This document shows, piece after piece, positions 9,743-20,214 of a stretch of 64,000 nucleotides of DNA. The first letter of the stretch is position 1, and each line of letters begins with the position of its first letter. The stretch spans positions 30,742,637 to 30,806,636 of the forward strand of contig AP025062.1 of the NCBI GenBank assembly GCA_036186865.1. The letters are read 5' to 3'. The notes under the pieces were generated by a model that was not told the origin of the DNA, ran no database searches, and was given only the letters and a program-made list of their open reading frames with translations. A program made the position numbers and the translations under genes. The DNA comes from Eustoma russellianum. Taxonomy: Eukaryota; Streptophyta; Magnoliopsida; Gentianales; Gentianaceae.

Positions 9743-11623
9743 CCATTCATTAGCCTCATAAAGGTACTAGGGGCGTTGGTGAGCCCGAAGGGCATCACTA
9801 ACCACTCATAGAGCCCAAACTTGGTTTTGAATGCAGTCTTCCATTCGTCCCCTTCTCTAATGCGTACCTGGAAGTACCCTTGCTTAAGGTCGATTTTGGT
9901 GAAGAATTTGGATCCGTGCAACATGTCTAACATATCGTCTAGCCTAGGTATGGGGTACCTATACTTGACGGTAATCTTGTTTATGGCTCGGCAATCGGTA
10001 CACATTCTCCACGTTCCATCCTTTTTGGGTACTAAAATGACTGGGGCGGCAGATGGGCTTAGACTCTCTCGAACTTGTCCACTAGCTAGGAGCTCCTCTA
10101 CTTGCCTTTGGATTTCTTTGGTTTCTTCGGGGTTGGCTCGATAGGCTGGGCGATTGGGTAACACGGCTCCTGGGACAAAGTTGATTTGGTGTTCTATTCC
10201 TCTAATGGGTGGTAATCCGGATGGTGGTTCGGAGGGAAATAGAACTTCATATTCTTGGATAAGGGACGCAACTGAGGTAGGTAAGTTTGGTGCGAGTTCT
10301 TCAAGGGCAAGTTGACACGACTTTGGGATGATGATGAGGACAGTTTGGTTGTTATAAAATGCACGTGTAACCTCTCTTTTCTTTGCGAAATACCCACACT
10401 TCTTTTTTGACTCGTTGACACTTAGGGGCACTACCTCTTTTCCCTTGCTCTCGTGTTTTTTGTTCTCACTTTTCATACACTCCACGAATTTTCTCTCGGC
10501 TTCTTTTTCCTTAGGATCGGCTCTAGACTTGGACATGCGTTGGTGATCCTCGTGGACTTTGTGTGGTGGAAGTGCATGCAGTTTGTACAATTTGCCATTC
10601 AATTTGAAAGAATAACGATTCAAATAACCATCATATGTCACATGTCGATCAAATTGCCATGGCCTACCAAGTAAAATATGACTAGCATGCATTGGTGCGA
10701 CATCACATAAAACATCATCTTTGTAACTACCAATGCTAAGAGAAATCAAAACTTGTTTACTTACGCTAACTTCACCGCAGTCATTTAGCCATGCAAGTTT
10801 GTAAGGATGCGGATGATTAGTCATAGGTAAATTCAGTTTTCTTACTAATTCGATGCTAGCCACATTCGCACAAGAACCGGAATCAATGATCATGGTGCAC
10901 ACTTTACCATTTATCATGCAATGAATATGGAAAATGTTTTCTCGATGTTGTTCGTGATCATCTAATTTCGGATATGCATTTAAAGCTCTACGCACAACAA
11001 GAAACTCCTTGGTGTCAAAATCATCTAATGTGCCTAGATCCTCTTCAGGTTCAATTTCATTATCATGCTCCGACTCGTTTTCATGCTCGGACTCGGACAC
11101 ATATTCGTTTGTCTCTTCAATTAACATGATTCTTTTTGCATTAGGACATTCTTTTCCTATGTGACCACGTCCTTGACATTTATAACATTTAATGTCTCTA
11201 AACCTGTTTGAGGGATCCGAAGAATTGCCGGTAGGAGCCTTTTGTTGGGTGCGTTCATCTCTCCTTTGTGTGGATTGCACACGATTGTCCATCCTTTGCG
11301 ATGCTACTTGGTCACGCGTTTGGCCTCCTGTAGGCCGTGAACTTCCTGTTCCTGAAGGCTTGCTGTAAAATCTTGATAAAGATTGATTAGTACGATAATT
11401 GGAATTGAAATTGGAGGAGTTACGTACCTTCAATTGTGCTTCTATCTTTTCAGCCATATGGACCATGGTTGTGAGGTCGAGGTAAGGTTGAAGGTCAACC
11501 CTTTGCGCAATCTCCCTGTTTAAACCATGTAAGAATCGAGCCTTGGTGGCTTCTTCAGGTTCCTGCAAGTTAGACCTCTCCAACAAAATTTCTAACTCTT
11601 TATAATACTCGTCTACACTTTTG
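9738..11623 (-). CDS. gag-pol: Gypsy F Gag-Pol fragment (gag, protease, start of RT), truncated at both ends
   Basis: This is an uninterrupted frame of about 628 codons from a CRM-like Ty3/gypsy polyprotein. In coding order it holds the end of the gag domain (KSVDEYYKELE), a CCHC knuckle C-x2-C-x4-H-x4-C near 11150-11190, an acidic linker, an aspartic protease with IIDSGSC near 10870, and the RT start with VPKKDGTWRMCTDCRAIN and MPFGLTNAPSTF. It is cut off at MRLMN by copia A (left) and within gag by gypsy D (right). It is a different subfamily from C and D: the linker, knuckle and pre-RT region differ. There is no stop or frameshift although it is the oldest host in the nest. It cannot make a full product. 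Confidence 0.92.
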
Positions 11624-11700
11624 TGATGAGCCAAATGAAGGCTAGAAAAACGTTCCTAGGACTTTGTCTTCTACTCCAAACTGATTTGAACCTCGGGTAT
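11624..11700 (-). repeat. Gypsy D 3' LTR, distal piece
   Basis: In plus orientation the piece starts TGATGAGCCAAATGAAGG, the reverse complement of the C/E LTR end (CCTTCATTTGGCTCATCA in E). It continues at 17384 after insertion of E. The flank at 11619-11623 (TTTTG) should be D's target duplication in F; the other copy is not in the window. Confidence 0.88.
11696..11700. repeat. Target duplication of gypsy E, left copy (GGTAT)
   Basis: It pairs with GCTAT at 17379-17383 with one mismatch. LTRs of the same family read CTCGGCTAT here, so the left copy has probably changed. Confidence 0.75.
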
Positions 11701-12914
11701 TGATGAGCCCACGATGGGGTCAACGCAACATATTTTCATGTATCATTTATTGTCACATGTTAGTTCTGTAAGACATGGCATATCACTGTTAACTCCGCAC
11801 ACACTAGTGCTACTTCTTATGTCTTATAGTCTTAACTAACCCTTAGGACATGTCATATATGTTGTACATATGTCCATTGGGTTTATATGATACAAGCTTT
11901 GATCTAGTTGTATCAAAACCATGTTGTACATATCTTTAGTTGTTCTTTTTAATATTGTTGGTTGGTTAACCTTGTTTTAGGATAGTTTGTGTTGTATTAT
12001 TGCCTTGTCTTTCAGGAACACGTACATAGCTTGGAAATGCAATTAGAACCTGAATTTTTGTTCAAGCAAAGAGGTGATAAGCAAGTAGCTTACAAGAAAG
12101 GACGTGACAAGCACTCATGTCAAATTCAGAATTGTTCTTCACGTTAAAATGGTGGTACAAGCTGCTCAAATCATTGACCAATAGGAAGAAGTCTTGCAAA
12201 TATTCAAGCCAATCAAAAACAAGAAAGGAGACAATTCAGCAAGCTGCACAACAATTGATCCAATCAAAATCCTTGAAGAAATAGGCTGGTTTAAGCTTAA
12301 ATGGGTTGAATATTCAAAGCCACACTCACAACCAATCAAAGCCTAAATCAAAGCAAGCTGCTCCAAGTATTATCCAATCAAATTGATCAAAGAAAGAAGG
12401 CTGAATCTAGCAAGGATTACACAGCAAAACAACCAGATTTCTTGGAACCAAAAGTTGCTCAAACAAGTTCCAAGCAAGCATGTCATTTTTAGTCTAGTAC
12501 TTTGTACTTTAAACTTTGTACTCTTGTAATTTTCGTAGGTTATAAGTAGCATAGGAATCAGAATGTAAAGACACACAATTCATATATACATTTCAATCAA
12601 AACTTCCTTTAAGGAATTCTCAACTTTCTAGTTGAAGTTTAAGACCACTTAACGGTTTTCTTCCAAGTTCATAGCCTAGAACTTGTTAGTACTTACTTCA
12701 TTTTTGGTTTACAGCATCTTAGGGTCTCAATGAGGTTTTAGATGTGTTGGAATGCCAAAGAGGAAGAGGTGTTGGCATAAATTGAGCCAAGAACAAACAG
12801 TTACAGTTCAAGGGGTGTCATTGGGATGTTCTTTGCCATAGCCGAGGTTCAAATCAGTTTGGAGTAGAAGACAAAGTCCTAGGAACGTTTTTCTAGCCTT
12901 CATTTGGCTCATCA
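11701..12914 (+). repeat. Gypsy E 5' LTR
   Basis: The LTR is 1214 bases, from TGATGAGCCCACGATGG to TTTGGCTCATCA. From 11875 to 11907 it still reads as HWVYMIQALI plus a stop, the polyprotein end of C/D-type elements. The bases before that point are unrelated to the C/D LTR, while the rest resembles the D LTR closely. A TTATAAGTAG word near 12540 is a possible TATA signal. Confidence 0.92.
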
Positions 12915-14716
12915 ATTGGTATCAGAGCGTTGGTTAGTCTTCTATTCATGTTTACATTGTTTAAACTAGCATATGAATGTTGCTGCTCAAATCGTGTATT
13001 AAACTGATTTTATGTGCGTTTAGATTCTGTTTATTTAGATAGATAGTTCATGTTTTAAAGTGTTTATTAGTTGGTTTACAATAGTTTGGTAACTTAGTCT
13101 TAAGTAGCAAAACTGAAAACCCCCACAAAAAAAGAACTTAGACTAGACTTAAGTGTGATAGAATCTGATTATGTAGCTTAAGTTAAGAACCGTGTGTAAC
13201 CTGCTTGTACTTGTTCAATCTAGCTTAGATAATGTTCATTAGATCCTAATCTAGAAGTTTAAATGTAAGTTTAGATAAGTCCTTAAAACAGAAAACTTGA
13301 ACACAAAATTAGAATAGTTGATAGATTAGTTGTAATCAAGTTGTTAAATTCTGTTTTTAGTAGTTGTGTGCAAACTGTTTAGGCGTTGTAGTTGCTGCCT
13401 TATTTAGCTTAGTTAGACTAGTTTACAACATAGTTTAAAGGTTTAGTTGGTTGTTTAGTTTAGCACAAGAAATCCGAAAACTAAAGATCAAAACAAGTAG
13501 TTTTAGCTAACTAAGTGTGCTGCCTAGTTTCTAGTGATATACGTTTGATAAGTAGGATATAAACACTTGCATCTAGTATCATCTAGCTTAGAAACTGATT
13601 GCATCACACAAACGAAAACCAAAAAAAACTTTAAAAAAAAACCGAAACAATTTAGTTTAAACTTGATTAAATCTTTGAATGCTATTTGTTTAAACTTGTT
13701 GAATTTGATTTCACCACCCCCGTTACACCTTAAGTCATTGTTTGGTACAAACTTGATTGAATCTTTTAATTGAAACATTATTGACTTGAGATTTGTTAAA
13801 AGTGAAGTAAATTTGTAAGAAACAAGATTTGATTTCAAATTTTAACGTTGGCTTTATGTTTATCTTTACTTGGGATTGATTCAATTGTTTAAAGACTTTA
13901 TTGGACTTAAGTTCTTACTTAGGATCACTTTGTCTATATTTATCCCTACACTGTTAAATTGCCGACCCTGTTATCATCTTGTTGTCTTTACACTTCTTCA
14001 ACTTGCATTGAACTTTCATCTATATTTGGTTGTTAAATTTGTGAAACAGTTTTCATATCATTAGTGTTCTTCCGTGTTGTTCAAAGAACGTTTCACAAAA
14101 GCCACACCAAAACTTGTGCAAGTAAAACCAAAGAAAAAGAAGCCGTGAGCAATGTCTCATAAAGGCAAGTGAGCAGTAGACTCACAAAACAGACAAAGCC
14201 AATCCAAAGGAAAATAATTAGGCTTGTTTGTGAAAGAAACTGAGAGAAAAGTCGTTTTTAACGTCAAAAAGCAAGAGACAAGACGTATGAGTGATTTGCA
14301 CAAGAAGTGAGATATAGCCATCCAAAGTTCACAAAAGGTGAATTGTGCAAAACCAAAAGCAAATACCTACACCAAAAGTGTTGACTGTTGTAAAAGGTTC
14401 CTCGAACAAACCCTTGTTGAACACTTGTGTGTATGTACTATCTTTCACTTTATTTACAATTGAATGTGCATTAAAGTTTAAAGTAAGTTAAACGATTGTT
14501 CTGTACAAACCCTTAGCTTTCTTTGATTCAGCCAAAAACATTACTTGACTTCTATTTTTCTTTGAATCTTAGATAGTCCAAGATTGTTGTTTATTCAATT
14601 GTCAATTTGAAGTAGAAATTTACGTTTTGTTAAAGTTATAGTTTGATCTTACTTGCTTGTGTTCTGACTTATTTATCTCATTGTTTTACCATCTTGGTTG
14701 ATTGTTTTGATTAAAC
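12915..14716 (+). promoter_or_regulatory. Gypsy E primer-binding site and long leader
   Basis: TGGTATCAGAGC at 12917-12928 matches initiator-Met tRNA. The following leader of about 1.8 kb has no credible ORF; the small frames in it are short and not shared. It is closely related to the leader of G (44506-46391) and more distantly to that of C (32023-33988). Relative to G and C it lacks about 170 bases near 13620-13640. Confidence 0.85.
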
Positions 14717-16012
14717 ATGATTCTAAAAACCATTTGGGGAGTTGAATGCCATAGGAGAGACTATGATGAACTGGAAAAACGTATGAACTCCTTTGGTCGT
14801 ACGAATGGTTTATGGGTTGGATATTGGGAATGTAAAACTCCTAGATATCAAACTCTTTCTCAGTGCAATAATGACGTTAGTGCATATTACATTGAAATGC
14901 TTGATGATTTGTACTATGCTTATGTTGAAGAACATGAGGAATTAAGCATGATTAGGTTCTTTGCTGGATTAGATAAAGAGATCGCTGATTGCATGTTGTC
15001 TGAAAAATTCTCATCAATTTATGACATGTATAAAAAGGCAAAGATTGTTCAATCAAACCTAATCCCATGGCAAGTTAATCAAAACTATGGGTATGAACTG
15101 AACTCTTGTGATTCTGAAAATGACAAACCAAATCCAGTTAAGTTAAGCAATTTGAGTCAGACTATGGGTAATATTGAAAATGCATTGCTTCAACTTAGAG
15201 ACATGGTGCAAGTATTGATAAAATCTGAAAAGAACAAAGACTTGCAATCTGACATTTCTGTGAATGATGGTTTGTATAAAATTAGCCACAACATGCCTGA
15301 AACTGGAACTCATTTATCTGAATTGCATGTTCAACCTTGTGTACTGTCTGAAGAAGACCCTTCACTTGAATCTGTTGGTGATTTCCAAAGTGTTAGTCGT
15401 TTGCTTATAGATGATGTTAATTGTGATAACACTTTGTCTGAAAATGATTTACATTGTGACATGCATATAAATGAAATCCCTGTGCATGATCTGCGTTCTG
15501 CTGAGATGCTTGTTTCTGGGTTACAATCTGAATTACATCCTGTACATTTCATTGATGACATTGATGTAAGTAATTCTGTTGAGAATGACATTGATAAACT
15601 AGATTCTTATGATTTGATGTTAGCTGAACTAGATTGTCTACTTGATGTAGAGCTTGATCATGATGTCATTATTGAAATAGATTCAGCTACAAATGAACAT
15701 AAATCCTTGGATGAACTAGTTAATGAATTGAATGACATATTTAGTATAGATGAAGATTCTATTTCTGAAATATCTATTTCATCTCATCTTGTTGAATGTC
15801 TGCCTGTTGTCATCTCAATTGATACATCTTGTCTAAATATTGCACATGTCTGTAAGATTTGTACATTTAGTGTTAACATGTTGCAATATGCTTTTTGGAT
15901 GTTGTTTTATCTGTTAGGATGTATGTGTTCTAAAATTTTTGTTATCATATTGTTAATACATCCTAAACATTTTAGAAAGCATGTACACACCTTATTCTTT
16001 CTTCAAAGATAA
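14717..16012 (+). CDS. Gag-derived acidic protein with hydrophobic C-terminus (gypsy E)
   Basis: A single intact ORF of 431 residues. Residues about 45-115 line up with the gag domain of gypsy C: SAYYIEMLDDL corresponds to SVDEFYKELEHL, and RFFAGLDKEIA to RFLAGLNKEIA. There is no zinc knuckle or enzyme motif. Residues 125-365 are strongly acidic, with many Asp, Glu and Ser and few basic residues. Residues about 374-402 and 404-414 are hydrophobic (for example AFWMLFYLLGCMC), followed by a basic tail HPKHFRKHVH, which suggests one or two membrane segments. The start is the first Met after the leader. Its role is unknown: it may co-assemble with a helper Gag, and the hydrophobic end could anchor it to a membrane. 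I know no family with this architecture. Confidence 0.85.
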   Translation: MILKTIWGVECHRRDYDELEKRMNSFGRTNGLWVGYWECKTPRYQTLSQCNNDVSAYYIEMLDDLYYAYVEEHEELSMIRFFAGLDKEIADCMLSEKFSSIYDMYKKAKIVQSNLIPWQVNQNYGYELNSCDSENDKPNPVKLSNLSQTMGNIENALLQLRDMVQVLIKSEKNKDLQSDISVNDGLYKISHNMPETGTHLSELHVQPCVLSEEDPSLESVGDFQSVSRLLIDDVNCDNTLSENDLHCDMHINEIPVHDLRSAEMLVSGLQSELHPVHFIDDIDVSNSVENDIDKLDSYDLMLAELDCLLDVELDHDVIIEIDSATNEHKSLDELVNELNDIFSIDEDSISEISISSHLVECLPVVISIDTSCLNIAHVCKICTFSVNMLQYAFWMLFYLLGCMCSKIFVIILLIHPKHFRKHVHTLFFLQR

Positions 16013-16164
16013 GGATGCACCAAGGTATTTCACCTTCACCATTTGTATTATCATGTCCCTATTTGGTTATGGTGTAGTTGAGCATACGTGTACATCCTAA
16101 ACCCCTATCCCTTATTCTATCCATGTTGAGATTCGAGGACGAATCATTTTCAAGAGGGAGGGAA
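16013..16164 (+). promoter_or_regulatory. Gypsy E 3' untranslated region and polypurine tract
   Basis: The tract CAAGAGGGAGGGAA at 16151-16164 abuts the 3' LTR. Read as codons, 16130-16170 would give D-S-R-T-N-H-F-Q-E-G-G-N-D, close to the coding sequence of gypsy C just before its LTR. The tract therefore preserves old polyprotein codons. Confidence 0.8.
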
Positions 16165-17378
16165 TGATGAGCCCATGATGGGGTAAACGCAACATATTTT
16201 CATGTATCATTTATTGTAACATGTTAGTTCTGTAAGACATGGCATATCACTGTTAACTCCGCACACACTAGTGCTACTTCTTATGTCTTATAGTCTTAAC
16301 TAACCCTTAGGACATGTCATATATGTTGTACATATGTCCATTGGGTTTATATGATACAAGCTTTGATCTAGTTGTATCAAAACCATGTTGTACATATCTT
16401 TAGTTGTTCTTTTTAATATTGTTGGTTGGTTAACCTTGTTTTAGGATAGTTTGTGTTGTATTATTGCCTTGTCTTTCAGAAACACGTACATAGCTTGGAA
16501 ATGCAATTAGAACCTGAATTTTTGTTCAAGCAAGGAGGTGATAAGCAAGTAGCTTACAAGCAAGGAGGTGACAAGCACTCATGTAAAATTCAGAATTGTT
16601 CTTCACGTTAAAATGGTGGTACAAGCTGCTCAAATCATTGACCAATAGGAAGAAGTCTTGCAAATATTCAAGCCAATCAAAAACAAGAAAGGAGACAATT
16701 CAGCAAGCTGCACAACAATTGATCCAATCAAAATCCTTGAAGAAATAGGCTGGTTTAAGCTTAAATGGGTTGAATATTCAAAGCCACACTCACAACCAAT
16801 CAAAGCCTAAATCAAAGCAAGCTGCTCCAAGTATTATCCAATCAAATTGATCAAAGAAAGAAGGCTGAATCTAGCAAGGATTACACGGCAAAACAACCAG
16901 ATTTCTTGGAACCAAAAGTTGCTCAAACAAGTTCCAAGCAAGCATGTCATTTTTAGTCTAGTACTTTGTACTTTATACTTTGTACTCTTGTAATTTTCGT
17001 AGGTTATAAGTAGCATAGGAATCAGAATGTAAAGACACACAATTCATATATACATTTCAATCAAAACTTCCTTTAAGGAATTCTCAACTTTCTAGTTGAA
17101 GTTTAAGACCACTTAACGGTTTTCTTCCAAGTTCATAGCCTAGAACTTGTTAGTACTTACTTCATTTTTGGTTTACAGCATCTTAGGGTCTCAATGAGGT
17201 TTTAGATGTGTTGGAATGCCAAAGAGGAAGAGGTGTTGGCATAAATTGAGCCAAGAACAAACGGTTACAGTTCAAGGGGTGTCATTGGGATGTTCTTTGC
17301 CATAGCCGAGGTTCAAATCAGTTTGGAGTAGAAGACAAAGTCCTAGGAACGTTTTTCTAGCCTTCATTTGGCTCATCA
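16165..17378 (+). repeat. Gypsy E 3' LTR
   Basis: This 1214-base LTR is the same length as the 5' copy and differs at 11 positions by eye. It carries the same fossil codons at 16339-16371. The right target duplication GCTAT follows at 17379-17383. Confidence 0.92.
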
Positions 17379-17383
17379 GCTAT

Positions 17384-18484
17384 GACAAAGAACATCCCAA
17401 TGACACCCCTTGAACTGTAACCGTTTGTTCTTGGCTCAATTCATGCCAACACCTCTTCCTCTTTGGCATTCCAACACATCTAAAACCTCATTGAGACCCT
17501 AAGATGCTGTAAACCAAAAATGAAGTAAATACATAACAAGTTCTAGGCTATGAACTTGAAAGAAACCGTTAGTGGTTTAAACTTCAACTAGAAAAGTTGA
17601 GAATTCCTTAAAGGAAAGTTTGATTGAAATGTTTTTGAAATTGTGTTGTTTGTACGTTCAGCTTCCTATGCTACTTATAACAAACGAAAATTACAAGGTA
17701 CAAAGTTTAAAGTACAAAGTACAAGACTAAGAATAACATGTTTGCTTTTTGAACAATTTTGGTTCCAAGAAATCTGGTTGCTTGCCGTTTCTTCCTTGCT
17801 TGTTTTCAGCCAAAGTTCTGATTGGATAATGCATTGAGCAGCTTGGTTTGAACTCCCTTTGATTGGTTGTAAGTTAGGTTTTGAATTTTCAAACCAATTA
17901 GCCATAAACCAGCCGTCCTTCTTCAAAGAGTTTGATTGGATCATTTGTTGTGTAGCTTGCTTGCTTTTCTTCAACTTTGTTTTGATTGGTTTGAACATTT
18001 GCAAGACTTCTTCCTATTGGTTAAAGCTTTGAGCAGCTTATACATCCATTTTTGCGTGAAGAACAATTCTTGTATTTGACATGAATGCTTGTCACCTCCT
18101 TGCTTGTAAGCTACTTGCTTGTCACCTCCTTGCTTGAACAAAAATTCAGGTTCTAATTGCATTTTCAAGCTAAGTACGTGTACCTGAAAGACAAGGCAAT
18201 AATACAACACAAACTATCCTAAAACAAGGTTAACCAACCAACAATATTAAAAAGAACAACTAAAGATATGTACAACATGTTTTTGATACAACTAGATCAA
18301 AGCTTGTATCATATAAACCCAATGTACATCATCTTTGCTTGGTTCATCCTCTTCATGCCTATAAAGAAATGATTCAACACAATGTAACAACTTCTTAGCC
18401 ATACTCCTTGTTATGGGACCTGTGCGGGGCAGTGAGGTGTCATCATTAGTGTTTGTATCCACAAGGTTAGGCTGTAGCTCATCA
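17384..18484 (-). repeat. Gypsy D 3' LTR, main piece
   Basis: With 11624-11700 it makes an LTR of 1178 bases in minus orientation, ending (plus strand) at GCTCATCA before the tract TTCCCTCCCAC. The last 64 codons of D's polyprotein lie in this LTR (18292-18484). Confidence 0.9.
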
Positions 18485-19144
18485 TTCCCTCCCACTTGAG
18501 AAGGATTCGTCCTCGAATCTGAATCAATACTAAATGGAGAAAGGTCAGAAACATTAAAAGTTTTAGAGATAGGACCATACCTTTCTTCAGGAAGATCGAG
18601 AACATAGGCATTATCACCAAGCCGTTTCAATACTTTGAACGGTCCATCGCCTCTTGGCTTCAACTTTGAGTCCCTTTCCTTAGGGAATCTTTCTTTCCTC
18701 AAGTGTAACCAAACAAGATCACCAGGCTCAAATATAACAACTTTACGATTCCTGTTGGCTCTATTGGCATACACTTTATTCTTAGCTTCAAGTTGTGACT
18801 TAACCTTTTCATGCAATTTTTTCACAAGTTTTGCTTTTCGTTCACCATCTAAACTAACACGTTCATGAACAGGTATGGGAACAAGATCAAGCGGGGACAA
18901 AGGGTTAAAGCCATAAACAACTTCAAAAGGAGAATGTAATGTTCCACTATGAACAACTCTATTGTATGCAAACTCAATATAAGCTAAGCAGTCTTCCCAA
19001 TTCTTTAAATTCTTTTGAATGACAACACGTAACAGTTGAGACAAAGTTCTATTAACAACTTCAGTTTGACCATCGGTTTATGGGTGAGCAGTTGTAGAAA
19101 ATAACAATTTAGTACCAAGTTTACTCCACAAAACACGCCAGAAA
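18292..19144 (-). pseudogene. pol: Gypsy D integrase C-terminal part
   Basis: This continues D's integrase from 39997 after interruption by C. It covers the segment after the catalytic Glu (SQLLRVVIQKNLKNWED), the GPF/Y-type module (GDGPFKVLKRLGDNAYVLDLP) and the tail GPITRSMAKKLL to HWVYMIQALI, the last 64 residues lying in the LTR. An in-frame stop sits at 19078-19080 in the conserved HP-TDGQT motif, so the product was already broken. The frame downstream (18292-19044) is otherwise open and very close to gypsy C. Confidence 0.9.
19140..19144. repeat. Target duplication of gypsy C, left copy (AGAAA)
   Basis: It matches AGAAA at 39992-39996 exactly and fixes both ends of gypsy C inside D's integrase. 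Confidence 0.93.
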
Positions 19145-20214
19145 TGATGAGCTACAGCCTAACCTTGTAGATGCAAACACTGACGATGACACCTCATTGC
19201 CCCACAATGGTCCCATAACAAGGAGTATGGCTAAGAAATTGTTACATTGTGTTGAATCATTTCTTTACAGGCATGAAGAGGATGAGCCAAGCAAAGATGA
19301 CATCCATTGGGTTTATATGATACAAGCTATGATCTAGTTGTATCAAATGCATGTTGTACATATCTTTATATGTTCTTTTTAATATTCTTAGTTTGTTAAC
19401 TTTGTTTTAGGATAGTTTGTGTGTATTCTTGCCTTATCTTTCAGGTACACGTTTTTAGCTTGAAGATGCAAATCAAACCTGAATTTTTGTCCAAGCAAAG
19501 AGGTAGAATGCAAGTAGCTTACAAGCAAGGTGGTGACAAGCACCCATGTCACAAACCTGACTTCTTCTCACGCAAACAAGGGAGAAACAACCAGCTCAAA
19601 CCTTCAACCAATAGAAAGGAGTCTTGCAAAAGCTTAAACCAATCACAATCAAGTTAAGAGAAGAATGCAAGCTGCTCAAACAATTGCACCAATCAAACTC
19701 CATGAAGAAACCGTTGGTTCATGACTAATATGTTTGAAAATTCAACACCAAAGTGAGAACCAATCAAAGCCAAGTTTTAATCAAGCTGCACAAAGATTCA
19801 TCCAATCAACACACTTGAAGAAACCGTTGGCTTAAGGAATGAAAAGGTTTGAAGATTCAAAGACAACTTGCAACCAATCAAAGCCTTTCTCAAGCAAGCT
19901 GCTCCATGTTTAAGCCAATCAAAACTATGGCTCAAGACAAGCAAAGAAGAATAAGGAAGCAACCAGCTCCTTTGTCACCGAAAGTTGCTCCAACTTGTTC
20001 CAAAAGAAAGCATGCTAATCATAGGCTTGTACTTTGTATTTTAGACTTTGTACCTTATGTATTTTAGTTGGTTATAAGTAGTTTAGAAGCTGAATGTAAA
20101 GAAAAGACTTATAAAATTATCAAAAACCAGAATTTCCTTCAAGGAGTTTTCAACATTTCAAGTTGAGGTTTTAAAGCCACCAAACGGTTTTCTTGCAAGT
20201 TCCAGCCTAGAACT
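19145..20214 (+). repeat. Gypsy C 5' LTR, first part
   Basis: It starts TGATGAGCTACAGCC and carries a non-coding-position copy of the polyprotein tail codons. It is interrupted by B at 20215. The target copy GAACT is 20210-20214. Confidence 0.95.

Larger units (their letters stand above)
11701..17378 (+). mobile_element. Gypsy E, non-autonomous Ty3/gypsy element
   Basis: This is a complete 5678-base element with two 1214-base LTRs, an initiator-Met primer site, a long leader, one ORF and a polypurine tract. It has no protease, RT, RNase H or integrase. The termini TGATGAGCC and GGCTCATCA form an inverted repeat shared with C, D and G. I counted 11 LTR differences by eye (0.9%), older than B, C and H. 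It lies in D's 3' LTR. Elements with terminal repeats and only a gag ORF are known in plants as TR-GAG; this one resembles them but has an extra acidic and hydrophobic region. Confidence 0.9.

Noticed and set aside
17643..18210. ORFs of 64-109 codons in the D LTR
   Set aside because: They lie in non-coding LTR repeats rich in AACCAATCAAA-type words and are not kept in E or C.
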